A stretch of 44,745 bases of DNA from Triparma columacea. Taxonomy: Eukaryota > Sar > Bolidophyceae > Parmales > Triparmaceae. Location: contig BRYA01000455.1 in assembly GCA_030267965.1 (NCBI GenBank), positions 1 through 44,745 on the forward strand, given 5' to 3'. The notes under the pieces were generated by a model. That model was not told the DNA's origin and searched no databases. It saw only the letters and a program-made list of their open reading frames with translations. Made by a program: the position numbers and the translations under genes. Positions 1 through 9,548 of the stretch are shown piece after piece. The first letter of the stretch is position 1, and every line of letters begins with the position of its first letter.

Positions 1-884
1 TACTTCTCTTTACTTCTCTTTACTTCTCTTTACTTCTCTTTACTTCTCTTTACTTCTCTTTACTTCTCTTTATTTCTCTTTACTTCTCTTTACTTCTCTC
101 CTTACTTCTCGTTACTTCTCTTTACTCCTCTTTACTTTTCTTTACTTCTCTTTACTTCTTTTTACTTCACTTTACTTCACTTTACTTCACTTTACTTCTT
201 TTTACTTCACTTTATTTTACATTACTTTATACTCACACTCTCACCATTAACACTCACACTTCCATACCACTCTACCTTATACCCTACTCTCTACAACTCC
301 CTCCACTCAACTTCTCCAACACACTCACACACTCAAACACTCACACTCACACACAATTCTACCTTTCACTTCCTCTCTACTACTCTCTTTTCTCAACTCC
401 TCTAACACACTCACACACTCACACACTCACATACTCTAACATTCCCACCTTCCCACACTCCCACATTCCCACACTCCAACACTCCCACATTCCCACACAC
501 ACACATTCCCATTTCCCACACTCCTACACTCCCACATTCCTACACTTCCACACTGCCACACTCCCACATTCTAATATTCCCACACTCCCACACTCACACA
601 TTCCCTCTCACACTGACACTCACACAAACACAAACACAAACACAAACACAAGTCTCCCCACTCGGTGCTGATCCCAAGGATACGCCTGCTCTATCATACT
701 CACAAACCACTTTAACACTTTCACATACTTTTCAAAACTCTATCCACATCTACTACACTTTCATTATACTTACAAACCACTATAACACTTCCACAATACT
801 CACAAATTACAATTACATTTACAAAATACTCACAACTATAACAAATCAAATCAATTTCTCCTACAAATGTTGCTGCCCTATTAG
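1..884. repeat. Pyrimidine-rich simple-sequence tract
   Basis: The first 160 or so bases are a tandem decamer, TACTTCTCTT, repeated more than a dozen times with drift into TTTACTTCAC up to about 230. From 230 to 660 the sequence is CA/TC-rich with many CACACT and CCCACATTCC units, then (CAAACA)n near 625-650. The rest, to 884, is AT/CA-rich. I see no open frame or RNA gene here. It lies just 3' of the START-like gene on the minus strand and probably includes its 3' UTR. Confidence 0.8.
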
Positions 885-1009
885 TCACTCCCAATCCTCA
901 TCTTGCACAACACTGCTTACTTCAGCCTTCCCACCTCCTACCCCTATAATATCTCCACCATCAGCGCCTCCAACACTTGCTCTCCTAATACTTGCTCTAA
1001 ACGCACCTG
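885..1009 (-). pseudogene. Out-of-frame tail of the START-like gene
   Basis: Homology to the internal repeat copy (2750-2880) continues past the stop at 1010 in the neighbouring frame. It still encodes the ASIRRASV-type motif and stays open for about 41 codons to a TGA at 885-887. The offset between repeat copies is 1848 bases (616 codons) upstream of the lesion and 1847 beyond it, which locates a single-base loss at about 1026. This is either a real truncating mutation or a consensus error in the sequence. Confidence 0.6.
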
Positions 1010-4000
1010 CTAGACCACCCTCAGCTCAGCATCAACACTTGCTCTCCTCACACTCTCTTTTCTTCTTGCATCTCCATCTGCTGGAATAAATTCTACAGGT
1101 ACTTTAGCCTTTATCACATCAGTAAACCATTCTGGTTGCTCCTCTTCCCATTTAGTCCAATTTAACTCAATCCACTTTTTTAACTCGCCTTCAATTGAGA
1201 CCCAATGATGCCTTGACCTTTTAAAGACTGAAAACTTTATTGAATCACTTTTCCCTTCAAGGAAATATGCCATAGTCTTGTCCTTCCCTCTTTGTATGCT
1301 CCAAAAAGTGTGCAAGTACTTCTTTTTAATGTTCAAAAAGAAGACAACAAAGCATAGAGTAGTTATTGGTATGAAATAGTTCATAACCAATGATGCTATA
1401 TTTATTGCGCTCTCATCAACATAAGGTGAAGCTACATGTATGGCCATTGGTAGGCTCACCATTGTCAACAAAAGACCAAACAACCAATACGCTCCCCCAA
1501 CCTCGTTAGGATTTCTAAAGTGCACAATTGATGTGAAGTCTACAATGATCTTTACCATCACTCTGAAACTAATACTATTCAATATTTCTGTCTTACCACC
1601 CACAGGCATCCAGTACCAAAAGTCTCTTCTCAAAATCTTAACCAACAAGTACAGACCAAGGTCAGCGCCAATGTAGAGAAAGGCCCAGCTGCCTCCAATT
1701 AACCCAAGGAGAACTATTGTTGTACACCTTATTAGAAGCATCCCTGCTGTCAAGAGTAGCATGGAAGCAAACACTACAATTCTCTTGCTTGCTTTTGCAG
1801 GTATATACCCATAAAAGTATGGTGCCTTCTCTCTATTAGCAGGGTCTGTGTCCCAGTCATAACTAATTGTTGCAGAGGCAAAGCCTGTTGTAATTGCTGA
1901 CACTGCGACTGAAAGCCAAGCTGATATTCCAACCTCTCCTTGGCTTGTTGCTATAGCCATAAGTTGGATTATCACACCAGGGATTGCTTCTGCAAACATC
2001 TCAATCACTTTCATAGATGTCATCTCCAACATTGGGTCAGCAGCAGACCCAACCTCTTGTTTTGAACCAGTTGCTACCCTGTAAGCATCAACTGCAGGTT
2101 TAAAGCCAATCAATATAGGAAACCACTCTCTTAGCACCCTCTTCGTCCCCAACTTCTTGTTTTGTCCCCAAACAAAGAGCATCTGAAACCCAATAGACGC
2201 TACCAAACTTGCTAAAGAAGCCTTGAAGTATCCCCCCTTCTCATCAAACCAAAACATGTAAGTCACATACACATCAGTCAGCAAATCAGCTATACTAGCA
2301 ATAGCCCCAACAGTCACTCTCGCCTTCAAACCCCAAGGAACTTCCTCCAAAAGCCTGTAGCTGAGTGTCTCAAGCATAGGTCTGAACCAATCATACTCCT
2401 CATCAAGCTCCTGTAAAGCAGGGAAATTTAAGATGAACGCATCTACGGCTGCATTTGGCTGAGTATTGATAGCCAAACTCCTAGCTAGAGAATCTCCAAT
2501 CTCTCTTCCATCCTTCTCCACCAGCTCCGCAGCCTTACCCTCTACCTTCCTAAGCCCAAGCAGCTTGTTCTTGACAACAGCGCCAAGCATTGTTGTGATA
2601 AACGCATACTTCTCAGCAGCCTGTCTGAGAACATAGTTTGACCCAATAAATAACCTCACTGCTTCCTCCTTTGTCATTCCCTTCTTCCTGAAACTCAATG
2701 CAACCAACAGTTGCTCACCCAACAACTTTCCTATTTTGTTAGGATCTAAACCTGCATAGTCTTGTGTAGTATCATTCACAGCATGTGAAGCAATCAGTGC
2801 ACCTCCATTGTCCACGCCAACACTTGCTCTCCTAATACTTGCTCCCAAACCACCTGCTATACCGCCCTCAGCTTCAGCATCAACACTTGCTCTCCTCACA
2901 CTCTCTCTCCTTCTAGCATCTCCATCTGCTGGAATAAATTCTACAGGCACCAAAGCTTTCGTAACGTCAGTAAACCAATCTGGTTTCTCCTCTTCCCATT
3001 TGGCCCAGTTTGACTCAATCCACTTCCTTAACTCGCCATAAATTGAGACCCAATGATGCCTTGAGGTACCAAAGACTTCAATCTTCATGTTATCACTTTC
3101 ACCTTCAAGGAAATATGCCAATGACATATCCTTTGATCTCTGTGTACTCCAGAAGGTATGCAAGTACTTCTTCTCAATGTTCCAAAAGAATACAGCAAAA
3201 CACAGGGTAGTTATCAGTATAGAATACTTTACAATAGTCGATGCTAAATCAATTGCGCTCTCATCTACATAAGGTGAAGCTACATATATTGACACTGGCA
3301 AGCTTCCCATTGTCAACACAAGACCAAACAACCAGTACACTCCCCCAACTTCATTGGGATGTCTAAAGTGCACAATTGAAGTAAAGTCTACAATGATCTT
3401 TACCACCACTCTCATTACAATACTACTCATAATTTCTATGTTACCCCCAACTGGCAACCAGTACCAGAAGTCTCCCCTCAATGACTTAACCAAAAAGTAT
3501 AGACCAAGGTCAGCGCCAATGTAGAAGAAGGCCCAACTGCCTCCCATCAACCCAAGAAGAACTATTGTTGTACACCTTATTAGAAGCATCCCTGCAGTGA
3601 ATAGTAACATTGCCACAAATACTACTGTTCTCTTGCTTGCTTTTGCTGGTATATACCCATAGAAGTCTGGTGCATATTCTCTCTTAGCAGGGTTTGTATC
3701 CCAGTCATAACTAATTGTTGCAGAGGCAAAGCCTGTTGTAATTGCTGACACTGCAACAGAAAGCCATGCTGAAGTTCCAACATCTTTGTCACTGGTTGAT
3801 ATAGCCATAAGTTGGATTATCACACCAGGGATTGCTTCAGCAAACATCTCAATCGCTTTCATACATGTCATCTCAAGCATTGGGTCAATTGTAGCCCCAA
3901 CCTCTTGCTTTGCTCCTATTGCCACCCTGTAAGCATCAACTGCAGGCTTGTACCCAAGCAAGATTGGAATCCACTCCTGCACCACCCTCTTTGTCCCCAA

Positions 4001-6886
4001 CCTCTTGTTTTGTCCCCAAACAAAGAGCATCTGAAGCCCAATTGACACAACCAAACTTGCCAAAGAAGCCTTAAAGTACCCATACTTCTTATCACTCCAA
4101 AACTTATGTGTCACATACACATCAGTGAGCAAATCGACCATGCTTGTGACGGCACCAACAGTTATCCTTGCCTTTAAGCCTAAGGTAGACTTCATAAATA
4201 GTTTCATAACTATCTCCTCAAGCATGGGCCTAAACCACTCTTGTTCATTCATAACCTCCTGCACTTCAGTGAATTGATGTGCCCATTCGTCAACAGCATG
4301 TGCTGCAGTTGCTGTGGTCAACATGACTGCTGTCATTGCACTTCCAATCTCCCACCCCCTGGCTTCCTCCTCACTATTATCTTCTCCCTCATTTGTTGCT
4401 CTCCTTTTAAGTTTGTTCATAACCACAGCATAAAGCATAGTCCTCATGAAACCATGCTGCTCTGTAATCTCTCTCAGTGCCCTATTGGCAACAATGAATT
4501 CCCTTACAGCCTCTACTTTACTGTCCCCAGCATTCTTCTTCTTCACTCTCTCCATCAACTGCTCCCCAAACCTCCTCCCATCCTCTTTTCCTGCTTCATT
4601 GCTCTTCAGCAGATTATCAAAGTAGTAAGCAGCATCAGTTGCCAAGCCAAGGTGCTTGATTACACTCTTTTTGCTGGCAGCTTTTCTTAAACCTTCCTGT
4701 TTAGACATCATTTCGACATCTGTCTTCATCTGGCCAGCCTCTGAGAACCTTACAGCTGTGAGATGCCCTTTATGCACTACGGTGATTACAAGTGTCTTGT
4801 TGTTAACTCTGTGAAGCCTGAGCTTGAAGTCAACTCGATTTTTGAGGTTCCAGAAGAATGCTGCAACTTCCTTGTGGGATGCTCTTGCAGTTATTGAAGT
4901 CTTTCCCCATCCCATTCCCTTCTCTACCTTTATCAATGTCTGCCCAGTCAACCCACTACTGATCTCTTGAGCTCCATCAATCTCGTCAAAGTGACTTTCA
5001 ATCCCTGGTGCTCCCTCAATTGCAATCTCCTCAAACTTTTCAATAATCTGTTGTCTCTTGAAGACGTTAATGTCTCTGCTTCTGTCTAGCTTCTTCCTTA
5101 AATTTGAGACTTGTGCAAGAAACCTTGGTGCAAGCTTGTTTGCAATGGAGGAGAAGAAAATACCGCCAAGATCTATCTTTGTTGCGAAAGTGGCTGATGT
5201 TTGTGGCACACCTCCTATAGGGCCAAGGGGCTCAAATACCCATACTGTATGTGCCTTCACTAAAACATTCCTAGCCTTCACTGGAAAGTCTACATGAATA
5301 TCCTTTGTGTCTGCAACATCAATGATAACTTTGCCGTCATCTTCTTTGCACCAGGTAACTTTACTCTGACCATCACGTGGAGCAAAACCAGGGAGACCAA
5401 GCTCTCTCGTTGTCACATAGTAGTTGGTGTGTGGATTAACTTTGATGACTTTCAAGAAGGTTATTCCATTCCTCTGAGCTTTCTTAACTTTCTCCCTGCT
5501 GTCTAGACCAACTATTTCATTTGCTGCACACTCCTCCACACTAGCATCAACTACAGTAGTGGCAAAAGCAGTCCCACTGCTTGCCCCATCAACATGAACT
5601 AGCTTCATCTTGACCCGCTCATCAGGACTCTTCAAATCATCAAAATTCCTCCCCTCCTTGCAATTCTCATAGAATTCCTTCCCCTTCCTTATTGCTTTCT
5701 CCTCCTCCTCTGTATAATTTTGAGGCTTATTCTTGATGATATTTGCAAGGTATTCCAGCGCAACCCTGTCAATCTTGTCATCACTCTGGTAGAACTTCTT
5801 CCGCAATTCAATCATGTTGCTTGCATACCTGGTTGACAAGCGATTCATGATAAAACTTGGCACAGAGCCCTTGATGTCCACCTTGGAAGCAAATATGACT
5901 CTAGTCTCGGGAACACCACCGGTGGTTTTGAGTGCTTCAAACATCCAGGTAGTTGTTGCCGATGCAAGCACAGTCCCTGATCCAGCAGCACCAATTCCTG
6001 GGTTTACACGAGAGATTCCTGACCTTATGTGTGCAATTCCTGTCTTTGCACGAGCTATTCCCGATTTTGCTTGTTTAATACCTACACCCAATGGGAAATC
6101 TTCATCAAGCAAGTTGGTGTCTTTGTACACTGTCCAGCATTTTGTACCTTCCTTCTCTTGCTGCCAGCATACAATTTGCCTCCACTCCCTATCAGAGAAT
6201 CCTCGTACCCCAAGACTCCTCCTGCTTAAGTAAAGCTGTGAGTGGCTGTTCAGCTTCTTCGTTTCTATGGCCTTGTACTTTTTCCCAAGTTTGGCCTGCC
6301 TCTGCCTTGAATCCTTAATGAATTCGTATGCCACACACTCTGCAAGTGAAGCATCGATGACAGCCTCACACAAGCCAACCACAAGGCCTTCACCATCAAC
6401 GTGCCCAGTTTTCAACTTGACCCGTTGGTCTCGGGTCTTCACAATCTTGAATTTCTTGCTTGCCATGCACTTCCTATAGAACTCCTTGCCATCCCTCACC
6501 ACTTCTTCCTCCTCTTCGCTATAATCCTGAGGCTCATTCCTAATAATATTGGCAAGAGCCTCCAGCGTGGCTTGGTCAATCTCCTCATCAGTCTGTTCGG
6601 TGTCACTGACACTGACTGGGGACAGTTCGCTCTTCTCAACCTTCTCGTCCACCAGATTTCTGGCGTCACCAAGCTCATCGGGGGGATCGTAGACGTGAGT
6701 AACGCGTCTTTTCTCCATATCATTGTCATTGATCAACTCAATAATATCGTCAGGAGCACCTACAATCTCCTTGTTTACTTCGCTCTCGACGTCGACGTTT
6801 TTTTCTTGGTCAGTGAGGCCCCTATCGTCGTCGTTTACGGCGATGACTTGCTTGTCCTCCTGCTTGGGGCTAACTTTCATGCTCAT
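1010..6886 (-). CDS. START-like, tandem multi-membrane-module protein (1958 aa)
   Basis: Single long exon; ATG at 6886. Two START-like (lipid-transfer fold) segments are seen at about residues 135-360 and 400-600. Each begins with a shared Glu-rich EEE..GKEFY lead-in and ends in a [KV]D[IL]-G-x7-N[RK]L type helix start. A third partial one (about 640-720, GWGKTSITARAS..EVAAFFW) follows. Two tandem copies of a hydrophobic module (about 905-1290 and 1519-1925) come next, each with several membrane helices and an E-x-F-A-E-A-I-P-G-V-I-I-Q-L stretch. That stretch faintly recalls XK-related scramblases; this is inference. The likely role is membrane-lipid sensing or transfer, substrate unknown. 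The ending at 1010 is abnormal: aligned with the internal copy, one base is missing near 1026 (see findings). Base composition is AT-richer than most neighbouring genes. Confidence 0.75.
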   Translation of the reverse strand: MSMKVSPKQEDKQVIAVNDDDRGLTDQEKNVDVESEVNKEIVGAPDDIIELINDNDMEKRRVTHVYDPPDELGDARNLVDEKVEKSELSPVSVSDTEQTDEEIDQATLEALANIIRNEPQDYSEEEEEVVRDGKEFYRKCMASKKFKIVKTRDQRVKLKTGHVDGEGLVVGLCEAVIDASLAECVAYEFIKDSRQRQAKLGKKYKAIETKKLNSHSQLYLSRRSLGVRGFSDREWRQIVCWQQEKEGTKCWTVYKDTNLLDEDFPLGVGIKQAKSGIARAKTGIAHIRSGISRVNPGIGAAGSGTVLASATTTWMFEALKTTGGVPETRVIFASKVDIKGSVPSFIMNRLSTRYASNMIELRKKFYQSDDKIDRVALEYLANIIKNKPQNYTEEEEKAIRKGKEFYENCKEGRNFDDLKSPDERVKMKLVHVDGASSGTAFATTVVDASVEECAANEIVGLDSREKVKKAQRNGITFLKVIKVNPHTNYYVTTRELGLPGFAPRDGQSKVTWCKEDDGKVIIDVADTKDIHVDFPVKARNVLVKAHTVWVFEPLGPIGGVPQTSATFATKIDLGGIFFSSIANKLAPRFLAQVSNLRKKLDRSRDINVFKRQQIIEKFEEIAIEGAPGIESHFDEIDGAQEISSGLTGQTLIKVEKGMGWGKTSITARASHKEVAAFFWNLKNRVDFKLRLHRVNNKTLVITVVHKGHLTAVRFSEAGQMKTDVEMMSKQEGLRKAASKKSVIKHLGLATDAAYYFDNLLKSNEAGKEDGRRFGEQLMERVKKKNAGDSKVEAVREFIVANRALREITEQHGFMRTMLYAVVMNKLKRRATNEGEDNSEEEARGWEIGSAMTAVMLTTATAAHAVDEWAHQFTEVQEVMNEQEWFRPMLEEIVMKLFMKSTLGLKARITVGAVTSMVDLLTDVYVTHKFWSDKKYGYFKASLASLVVSIGLQMLFVWGQNKRLGTKRVVQEWIPILLGYKPAVDAYRVAIGAKQEVGATIDPMLEMTCMKAIEMFAEAIPGVIIQLMAISTSDKDVGTSAWLSVAVSAITTGFASATISYDWDTNPAKREYAPDFYGYIPAKASKRTVVFVAMLLFTAGMLLIRCTTIVLLGLMGGSWAFFYIGADLGLYFLVKSLRGDFWYWLPVGGNIEIMSSIVMRVVVKIIVDFTSIVHFRHPNEVGGVYWLFGLVLTMGSLPVSIYVASPYVDESAIDLASTIVKYSILITTLCFAVFFWNIEKKYLHTFWSTQRSKDMSLAYFLEGESDNMKIEVFGTSRHHWVSIYGELRKWIESNWAKWEEEKPDWFTDVTKALVPVEFIPADGDARRRESVRRASVDAEAEGGIAGGLGASIRRASVGVDNGGALIASHAVNDTTQDYAGLDPNKIGKLLGEQLLVALSFRKKGMTKEEAVRLFIGSNYVLRQAAEKYAFITTMLGAVVKNKLLGLRKVEGKAAELVEKDGREIGDSLARSLAINTQPNAAVDAFILNFPALQELDEEYDWFRPMLETLSYRLLEEVPWGLKARVTVGAIASIADLLTDVYVTYMFWFDEKGGYFKASLASLVASIGFQMLFVWGQNKKLGTKRVLREWFPILIGFKPAVDAYRVATGSKQEVGSAADPMLEMTSMKVIEMFAEAIPGVIIQLMAIATSQGEVGISAWLSVAVSAITTGFASATISYDWDTDPANREKAPYFYGYIPAKASKRIVVFASMLLLTAGMLLIRCTTIVLLGLIGGSWAFLYIGADLGLYLLVKILRRDFWYWMPVGGKTEILNSISFRVMVKIIVDFTSIVHFRNPNEVGGAYWLFGLLLTMVSLPMAIHVASPYVDESAINIASLVMNYFIPITTLCFVVFFLNIKKKYLHTFWSIQRGKDKTMAYFLEGKSDSIKFSVFKRSRHHWVSIEGELKKWIELNWTKWEEEQPEWFTDVIKAKVPVEFIPADGDARRKESVRRASVDAELRVV

Positions 6887-8111
6887 GAGGGGGGGGAAGG
6901 CTGAAAGGTGGAAGGGTAGTTTGTGGATAAGTGAGGTGTTTTTTGAAACGGTATCGGTCGCGGCAAAATGATGAGGGGTAACAAGAGTTTTCGCTAGTTA
7001 ATATACGGCGATTGACTCCAGTGCAGTCAACCAACCCCACAGTCCTGGTCGAGGCACCAAGGTAGATTTGAGTTGACCTTGTATTTTTACATTGCGGTCG
7101 TTTCTTCCTCAATTTACGTCTCGTACCACCCGAGCTTGGGTCTCCGTGCACATTCTTACCTTCAACGAAGCTTTTACAGGGGCTTTTACAGAGGCTAATT
7201 CTTGGGGTTTACTTCTGCTGAGGACGGGAAGGGGAAAGAAGGGGAGGTGGTGAGGGATACAGGGTGATATATTCGTCAAAATACCTCAGTAAGTCCGAAG
7301 TAGGACAATGTAAGCCCGGAAGTGTAGCTAAAATCCCGTCGGGAATCGTATGAAGGATGAATAATCCATGGATTCGGAATTTACTGGTTTCGGGGGAGCT
7401 CTTGTGAATTTCTATATCGGCCGAATTTGTGTTTCTTATGCATTAAGTGCGCCAATCAATAGACAGCGGTCACTCCTCGTACGTCCTCACCTCTAAGCTT
7501 TCGCTTTTCTTGGTTCTTTTCTAAAATAAAGAATGTGATCCAAAGTTGTTTTGGAATAAAGAATTCCTAACCCAAAGTTGGAAGCATTTACTAAACTCCT
7601 AGGGCCGTCCCGGTGCCCTCCCTCATTCACCTTCGGTCGTCAAAGCGCTGAAAACGCCATAAAAGCCGATGTATTTTCTTTTCCCAACGACCTTCAATCT
7701 TCATCTTATACAACCGTTGGTAACCCAGGATCACTTCTTTCCAAGGAAGGGGGGGGGAGTGAACAGGAACGGGAAAGGACGGGGTGGCGACCAAAGGAAC
7801 AACACGGTAAGATGAGCGACTTTCTGCCAACTTCGGGAAGTTTGTTTTGTTTAGGACTTCTGCGTGGGGGGGCTTGACCAGCAAGGATGAGGTTCATAAC
7901 ACTAAGCTAAAGACTACTAGTCCTCCACTGAATCGACAATTATATCCGACAATTATATCCGTTCTTTGGTATTGCTGAAAGTGCAATTTTGGACCCAAAC
8001 TACATCTTTCTATTTCCCTTTTTAGTCTCCCCTCCCAATTCCCCATTATGAAAAGTCAACTCCTACACTTCCCCTTCAGCTGTATTTTTATTAGTTTAAA
8101 AATGAACCTCT
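6887..8111. other. Intergenic region, no gene recognised
   Basis: About 1.2 kb between two minus-strand genes. It presumably holds the promoter/5' UTR of the START-like gene (6887 upward) and the 3' end of the 8112-9082 gene. Short open frames on both strands (for example 7578-7877) have no ATG-led, family-like or phase-consistent structure. A short direct repeat, CGACAATTATATCC, occurs twice around 7933-7960. Confidence 0.5.
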
Positions 8112-9082
8112 TTATTTATCGCTCAAGAAAAGTGCCGCCCTCTCGACGCACATCACTGGTAGCAAAGTCGCGACAACTTTAGCCATTTCCTGTTGACCTG
8201 CTCCTATTACTGATGATATTAATGCAACAAGTACACTAAATGCGAGCCACGTGTTGGCTGTTTGCAACGTGACTAGCATCAGTTTATCACTGACTTTCTT
8301 TGGCGTCTGACGGCCGAACTGTGATGAGCAGTGCAGCATGGTTAGTGTTAGGGTTGTCTGGAGGACAGTGCGACCGCCAGGAATTCGCCCATGTCTGTTA
8401 TCTCGCGCCGGCATTCAAACCTTTGCGCACGCGCGCGCCCCTCAATCTCCAACTCACCTTGACGAGTCTGGTGGACTCGACATCCCCCGAGAAGCCATTC
8501 TCGCGAAGATTCGCTACCACCCAGGAGAAGCAGAACACGCAGACTCGAGTTGTCGTTTCAGGGAGCGTGTCGATTGTCGGCACAGCGTCCCAACCCGGGA
8601 ATGAAATAGAGGCCGTTATGTCAAACAGCTTTACATAGAGAGTTGTTGCGAAGATGGTGAGAAAATCAACTGCTATCTTTCGTGTGTCATCTACTTCGAA
8701 GTCGATACTGAACCGTTCCCAAACTTTGGGGGCGATCTTGTCTCTGTCGTCATTGTCGTCTGGCGATCGAGAAAGCTTGAAGTGCACTCTTGCAAGATTC
8801 GGTTGTTCCCTACGACTGAGGAGAAAGGAGTGAGTTCGGCGTTGTGGTTAATGTCGGAAGTGGTGGGGGATAACCTAAACTAGTTTTCGTTAAGAATGTT
8901 CTGGAGTCCTCTGCTGCCACTACATACTACATACTACATATATACGTAAACACAACGCCTTACCCCCAACCCCCTAACCCCCAACCCCCTTACCCTGACA
9001 GCAGAGTTTGCGAGTGTGATGAAGTATTTCCTCTTCTTGGTGTTTTAGGAGCACTCTTTCTCCTTGGTGTTTTCGCTGGCAT
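8112..9082 (-). CDS. Small polytopic membrane protein (217 aa), unknown function
   Basis: Three exons were built from splice phase: 8994-9082, 8458-8815 and 8112-8318. Donor GTAAGG with a 2-base remainder joins an acceptor CTCCTCAG. Donor GTGAGT in phase 0 joins acceptor CATCACAG, which has a CACTAAC branch-point-like site about 20 bases upstream. Total is 654 coding bases. The N-terminus is basic with two KTPRR motifs (MPAKTPRRKSAPKTPRR), possible proline-directed kinase sites. Hydrophobic segments lie near residues 75-95, 115-130 and 165-205. An alternative acceptor (CCTCCAG, 30 bases earlier) would add ten residues. I recognise no family. The gene is divergent from the EXO1-like gene, 466 bases between start codons. 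Confidence 0.6.
8819..8993 (-). repeat. Intronic microsatellite and CCCTAA-like tract
   Basis: Intron 1 of the small membrane-protein gene (8816-8993) contains a (TACTACA)n run at about 8922-8940. Next to it, at 8963-8995, is a C-rich series of ACCCCCTAACCCCC units resembling degenerate telomeric repeat. Confidence 0.6.
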
Positions 9083-9548
9083 AGTGAATCCCTCAAAGGC
9101 GATGGGCAGAATAAGTAGTAGGATTGCAACCTTCATTTGATTTGTGCAGCTTATTCCTACCGCAGGAGGAGGGGGGAGTGGTGATGGTGGAGGAAAGGGG
9201 GGGGGACAAACGTGGGTTGCGGAGGGAGGGGAGGAGGGGGTTAGGGAAGGGGGGGAAGGAGGATGTAAAGGAGGATACGAAAGATGAAGTTAAAGATGAA
9301 TGAAGATCGTTGGAGGTAGAGGTTGCTGGTGCGTAGAGAGGTGTGTTATTTAGGATAGATCCCAACTTCTGGAAAATAAATGCCTCCAAGGCCCAAAAGC
9401 TGCCTTCTCCACTTCTCGTCTATCCGCTTTTGTGTGAGGTGAAAGTCCTAGAAACCCCCAGTTCTCCTCGCCTTAGGATAGTGCTACTGCTGTAATAGCT
9501 CTAGTGTAAAATTAAGCTCCCCCCGCTCCTTCCCTCTTGACCTCCGCA
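9083..9548. other. Divergent intergenic region
   Basis: 466 bases between the divergent starts of the membrane-protein gene (-) and the EXO1-like gene (+). It has a purine-rich plus strand (GGAGGGGGG runs at 9170-9270). The minus strand carries an open frame of about 98 codons, but it begins with TTG and is Pro/Ser low complexity, so I read it as the complement of the purine tract rather than a gene. Confidence 0.5.

Noticed and set aside
1..240. Possible telomere or CRISPR-like array in the leading repeats
   Set aside because: The TACTTCTCTT units are head-to-tail without spacers and do not match a telomeric motif; I treat it as a simple microsatellite.
6870..7151. Minus-strand frame upstream of the START-like gene as an extra exon
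   Set aside because: It is in a different frame, overlaps the ATG region and has no acceptor or motif linking it to the protein.
9093..9389. Minus-strand frame of 98 codons between the EXO1-like and membrane-protein genes
   Set aside because: It starts with TTG, is Pro/Ser/Phe low complexity and is the complement of G-rich runs.
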